This document shows positions 58,621 to 64,000 of a stretch of DNA of 64,000 nt, piece after piece; positions within the stretch are counted from its first letter, which is position 1, and each line of letters opens with the position of its first letter. The position numbers and the translations under genes are program-made. The DNA comes from Mycolicibacterium poriferae (GTDB lineage Bacteria; Actinomycetota; Actinomycetes; Mycobacteriales; Mycobacteriaceae), in assembly GCF_010728325.1 (NCBI RefSeq), contig NZ_AP022570.1, forward strand, positions 5,648,831 to 5,712,830, given 5' to 3'. Below the pieces are notes generated by a model. That model was not told the origin of the DNA. It saw only the letters and a program-made list of their open reading frames with translations, and made no database searches.

Positions 58621-59097
58621 TCAGTTCGGCGCCGGATCGGCGTCTTCGGCGGGATCGTCGGGAGAGCGGCAGCAATGCTGCAGCCACAACCCCGCCACGA
58701 TCAGCGCCAGCGCGCACAGCGCGGCCACCACCGCGCCCGGGGTGTCCTCAGCGGCGACCCGCAGCTCGGACCGCCGCGGCAGCAGGTAGACCACGACGGC
58801 CAGCCACCAACCCAGCACGACGCTGCCCATCCACGCCGAGGCCTTGGCGATCACCACCGAGCGGGCCACCGCCAGCGGATGCAGCCGGCCGCCCCCGACG
58901 CCGATCTCGCCGTCCCGGATCCGGGCGCGCACCAGGAAGCCCCACCCCCCGATGACGGCAGCCAGCCCCAGCAGCGACACCCCGGTCCACAGCGTCAGCG
59001 GTGGGAAGTACCGGTACACCGCCCGCACCAGCAGGTAACCCAGCAGCCCGGTGACGACCACGGCGAGAGTCAGATCGCGCTTGCGGGTCAGCCCCAT
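58621..59097 (-). CDS. DUF3180 membrane protein
   Basis: 158 residues from ATG 59097, with four hydrophobic helices (LTLAVVVTGLLGYLLVRAVY, WTGVSLLGLAAVIGGWGFLV, MGSVVLGWWLAVVVYLL, AVVAALCALALIVAGLWL). Part of the folate cluster in actinobacteria, translationally coupled to folK (TGATG at 59099-59095). Function unknown. Confidence 0.82.
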   Translation of the reverse strand: MGLTRKRDLTLAVVVTGLLGYLLVRAVYRYFPPLTLWTGVSLLGLAAVIGGWGFLVRARIRDGEIGVGGGRLHPLAVARSVVIAKASAWMGSVVLGWWLAVVVYLLPRRSELRVAAEDTPGAVVAALCALALIVAGLWLQHCCRSPDDPAEDADPAPN

Positions 59098-59618
59098 CAG
59101 CGTCCCGTCCGCAGCACATGCCCGGTGCGGCGCACACCGGCCCGCTCCTGCTCGTCGAGCGCATCCAGCAGTTCGGCGACCGGCCTCGGCTCACCCGCGA
59201 CGCTCAGCGTCGCCGTCGGGTCCACGTCGAGCCAGGGCACCAACACGAACGCGCGGACGTGCGCATACGGGTGCGGCAACGTCAGCTCGGCGTCGGCGCT
59301 GATGATCTCGCCGTCCGGCCCGTGACAACTGACCAGGTCGACGTCGAGGGTGCGCGGTCCCCAACGCTGGTCACGGACCCGCTCTGCGGCGTCCTCGAGT
59401 TCGTGTGCGCGGCGCAACCAGCCGGAGCCGTCGAGCCCGGGATCCTCGGCGAGCACGACGGCGTTGAGGAACGCGCCCTGCTCGACGCCGCCCCACGCGT
59501 CGGTTTCGTAGACCGGCGACACAGCCCCGACCGCGCCGCCCAGACCGTCGAGTACCGACTGCAGACGGGCCAACCGATCACCCAGATTCGACCCGATGGA
59601 CAACACCACGGCGCTCAC
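59097..59618 (-). CDS. folK: 6-hydroxymethyl-7,8-dihydropterin pyrophosphokinase
   Basis: 173 residues from GTG 59618 (VLSIGSNLGDRLARLQ). HPPK motifs are VSPVYETDAWGG, FLNAVVLAED, RWGPRTLDVDLVSC and LPHPYAHVRAFVLVPW. It pyrophosphorylates the pterin for FolP. The longer frame to 59735 runs antisense-like through folB and was discarded. Confidence 0.93.
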   Translation of the reverse strand: MSAVVLSIGSNLGDRLARLQSVLDGLGGAVGAVSPVYETDAWGGVEQGAFLNAVVLAEDPGLDGSGWLRRAHELEDAAERVRDQRWGPRTLDVDLVSCHGPDGEIISADAELTLPHPYAHVRAFVLVPWLDVDPTATLSVAGEPRPVAELLDALDEQERAGVRRTGHVLRTGR

Positions 59619-59625
59619 GAGGACC

Positions 59626-60006
59626 TCACCCGCCGCCCCGGCCGCCCCGGCGGGACCGTCGTGCGACCACCGCCACGTCGGCGAACTCGAGCGGGATGGG
59701 CGCGCCGGGTTTGTGCACCACGACCTCGGCGGCATGCACGCGTTCGTCGGCCATGACGCCGTCGGCGATCTCGCCGGCCACGGTCTCGATCAGCTGACGG
59801 GGCGGACCGGCGACGATGTCGGCGGCTCGCTGCGCGAGATCCCCGTAGTCGAGGGTGTCGGCCAGATCGTCGCTGGCCGCCGCCACATCCAGGTCGAGCC
59901 AGGCGGTGATGTCGATGACGAACTCCTGGCCGTCTCGACGCTCATGGTCGAAGACGCCGTGATGGCCGCGAACCCGCAGGCCACGCAGCTCGATCCGATC
60001 GGTCAA
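59626..60006 (-). CDS. folB: Dihydroneopterin aldolase
   Basis: 126 residues starting TTG 60006 ([32 protein letters not shown]). The active-site Glu/Tyr/Lys pattern is present in [14 protein letters not shown] and [11 protein letters not shown]. Its TTG overlaps the folP stop, so translation is coupled. It is a little shorter at the C-terminus than the recalled 133-residue M. tuberculosis protein. Confidence 0.92.
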   Translation of the reverse strand: MTDRIELRGLRVRGHHGVFDHERRDGQEFVIDITAWLDLDVAAASDDLADTLDYGDLAQRAADIVAGPPRQLIETVAGEIADGVMADERVHAAEVVVHKPGAPIPLEFADVAVVARRSRRGGRGGG

Positions 60007-60863
60007 CGCCCCTGCTCCCCCGCCTGTTGCCAGGCGCCGACCACAGCCAGCGCATCGACCGAGGCCTGCACGTCGTGCACCCGTACCCCCCACACGTGAT
60101 GCCAGCCGGCCAGCGCCGAGACCACCGCGGTGGCGGTCTCCCTGCCATCCGGTGGACGCGGCTGACCGTCGGGACCGGCCAGCAGCGTGCCGAGGAACCG
60201 TTTGCGCGAGGCGCCCACCAACACCGGGACCCCGGTCTCGACGAACTCGGGCAGTGCCGCCAGCAGCGCCCAATTGTGTTGTGCCGTCTTGGCGAAACCC
60301 AGACCCGGGTCGATGATCACGTTGGCCGCGTCGACGCCGCCGCGCACCGCGGCGTCCACGCCGGCGAGCAGTTCGTCACGCACCTCGGCGACGACGTCCG
60401 CGTAACGCGGAACCTCGTGTGGGCGTTCGGCGCCGACGGAACGCCAGTGCATCAGCACCCAGGGCACACCGGCTTCGGCGACCACCCGGACCATGTCCGG
60501 ATCGGCCCGGCCGCCCGAGACGTCGTTGACGATGTGCGCACCGTTCTCCAGCGCGGCGCGCGCCAACCCCGCGTTCATGGTGTCGATGCTGACGGTGATC
60601 CCCTGCTGGGCAAGCTGTTTGACGACAGGGAGCACCCGCGCGGTTTCCACGTCGGGGTCGATCCGGGTGGCACCGGGGCGGGTGGACTCGCCGCCGACGT
60701 CGACGATGGCCGCACCCTGGGCAACCAACTCGACACCATGGCTGACCGCCCGGTCCCGATCGAGGAACAACCCCCCGTCGGAGAAGGAGTCGTCGGTGAC
60801 GTTGACGACCCCCATCACCTGCACGGGCCCGGGTGTGGTGGGGGAAAGGCTGGCCGGGGTCAC
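60003..60863 (-). CDS. folP: Dihydropteroate synthase
   Basis: 286 residues from GTG 60863, whose GTGA overlaps the folE stop. DHPS motifs are [72 protein letters not shown] and [10 protein letters not shown]. It condenses p-aminobenzoate with the pterin; sulfonamide target. Confidence 0.95.
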   Translation of the reverse strand: MTPASLSPTTPGPVQVMGVVNVTDDSFSDGGLFLDRDRAVSHGVELVAQGAAIVDVGGESTRPGATRIDPDVETARVLPVVKQLAQQGITVSIDTMNAGLARAALENGAHIVNDVSGGRADPDMVRVVAEAGVPWVLMHWRSVGAERPHEVPRYADVVAEVRDELLAGVDAAVRGGVDAANVIIDPGLGFAKTAQHNWALLAALPEFVETGVPVLVGASRKRFLGTLLAGPDGQPRPPDGRETATAVVSALAGWHHVWGVRVHDVQASVDALAVVGAWQQAGEQGR

Positions 60864-61468
60864 TTTCTCAAGATCAGATCCAGGGCTTCGGAGCGCGACG
60901 CGTTGTCGGTCTTGAACTGCCCGCGCACGGCCGACGTCGTGGTCACCGCGCCGGGCTTGCGGATTCCTCGCATCGCCATGCACAGATGCTCGGCCTCGAC
61001 CACCACGATGGCCCCGCGGGGGTCCAGTTTGCGCATCAACGCGTCGGCGATCTGGCCGGTCAACCGCTCCTGCACCTGCGGGCGTTTGGCGTAGAGATCC
61101 ACCACCCGAGCCAGTTTCGACAACCCGGTGACCCGGCCGTCGACGCCCGGGATGTAGCCGACATGCGCCACACCGTGGAACGAGACCAGGTGGTGTTCAC
61201 ATGTGGAGTACATCGGAATGTCTTTGACCAGCACCAACTCGTCGTGCTGCTCGTCGAAGGTGGTGTTGAGCACCTCGTCGGGGTCGACATAGAGCCCGGC
61301 GAAGATCTCCCGGTAGGCCCGCGCCACGCGCGCCGGAGTGTCCACCAGACCTTGCCGGTCGGGGTCCTCACCGACGGCGATCAGCAGTTCGCGCACCGCG
61401 GCCTCGGCGCGTGCCTGGTCGAAGGCCGGAGGGGTGAGCGTGGCCGAGTTGTTCTGCGACTGCGTCAT
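60860..61468 (-). CDS. folE: GTP cyclohydrolase I
   Basis: 202 residues. The zinc and active-site motifs are [23 protein letters not shown] and [17 protein letters not shown]. First step of folate synthesis; zinc dependent. First gene of folE-folP-folB-folK-DUF3180, downstream of ftsH in the same direction. Confidence 0.95.
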   Translation of the reverse strand: MTQSQNNSATLTPPAFDQARAEAAVRELLIAVGEDPDRQGLVDTPARVARAYREIFAGLYVDPDEVLNTTFDEQHDELVLVKDIPMYSTCEHHLVSFHGVAHVGYIPGVDGRVTGLSKLARVVDLYAKRPQVQERLTGQIADALMRKLDPRGAIVVVEAEHLCMAMRGIRKPGAVTTTSAVRGQFKTDNASRSEALDLILRK

Positions 61469-61507
61469 CGGAGTCTCCGTTCAGTGATCAGCCTGGTGCG
61501 TCGCGGG

Positions 61508-63857
<2,350 letters not shown>

Positions 63858-64000
63858 ACGTGAGTTCGGTTCATCGATACCTGACGCCGGTCGGCGGGAC
63901 CGCCGGCCAAATCCTTCCGATACGCGCAGCTTGGTAGTCAAGGCTACCGCCTGACCACGCTAGACCAACGTTCGGCGGTTCCCGGTCGTCCCTGCATGGT
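63858..64000. other. Upstream region of ftsH
   Basis: 143 bases to the window end. It should hold the ftsH promoter; no gene, operator or RNA was recognised. Confidence 0.4.

Overview
The window is high-GC actinobacterial DNA from a non-tuberculous, fast-growing type of Mycobacterium (Mycolicibacterium). It carries mycobacterial signature genes (lsr2, carD, kstR with its operator, clpC1, disA, mhuD, mrf, ctpC-pacL1). From memory, the order of the conserved genes follows M. tuberculosis Rv3573c to Rv3610c, with large insertions and a few losses. No tRNA, rRNA, CRISPR array, transposase or prophage gene was seen.

Layout. 1-5.2 kb: 5' part of the cholesterol gene fadE34 (cut by the window edge), a KstR operator, kstR, a trehalose-phosphatase, a methyltransferase and a LacI-type regulator. 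5.2-25.4 kb: an accessory block devoted to zinc. It holds a ZnuABC importer with a His-rich binding protein; a CobW/COG0523 GTPase; a mycofactocin-type SDR divergent from an unknown Cys-rich protein; an AztABCD importer plus a sulfurtransferase; the exporter pair CtpC-PacL1; a YraQ/TIGR03943 membrane pair; the ribosome-hibernation recruitment factor Mrf; and zinc-free ribosomal protein L31B in a coupled operon with a WhiB-like Fe-S protein. Five matching Zur-type operators (7-1-7 palindromes close to TGAAAAT-S-ATTTTCA) lie at 8031, 10624, 16264, 23582 and 25382, each just upstream of one of these units. Zinc loss should therefore switch on uptake, metallochaperones, a zinc-independent ribosomal protein and ribosome hibernation together.

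25.4-38.5 kb: conserved core with an MBL hydrolase, arsB2, an SGNH hydrolase, an rRNA methyltransferase, cysS, ispF, carD, lpqE, radA, disA, a membrane protein, carbonic anhydrase, mutY and a TetR regulator. ispD, expected between carD and ispF, is missing. 38.6-45 kb: a secreted beta-propeller protein with a very acidic N-terminal region, a GlxA-type regulator, a small membrane protein, an alpha/beta hydrolase, mhuD and an lpqF-like serine hydrolase. 45-47.9 kb: a cobalamin riboswitch and cbiMNQO, a cobalt ECF transporter. 47.9-64 kb: clpC1, lsr2, lysS, a PLP enzyme, coaX-panD-panC, a DUF2520 protein, a DUF6779 protein, DUF3180, folK-folB-folP-folE and ftsH, nearly all on the minus strand.

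Caution. Essential clpC1, lysS and ftsH each carry one or more single-base frameshifts, always a missing G or C in a short run. lpqF and the DUF2520 gene have start regions best explained the same way. All lie beyond 43.6 kb. Under-called homopolymers in the assembly are far more likely than real pseudogenes. The most interesting biology is the zinc block: the L31B-WhiB operon running into mrf, the AztB-propeller fusion, and a 20-bp repeat between znuC and znuB that forms a chain of overlapping seven-codon mini-ORFs.
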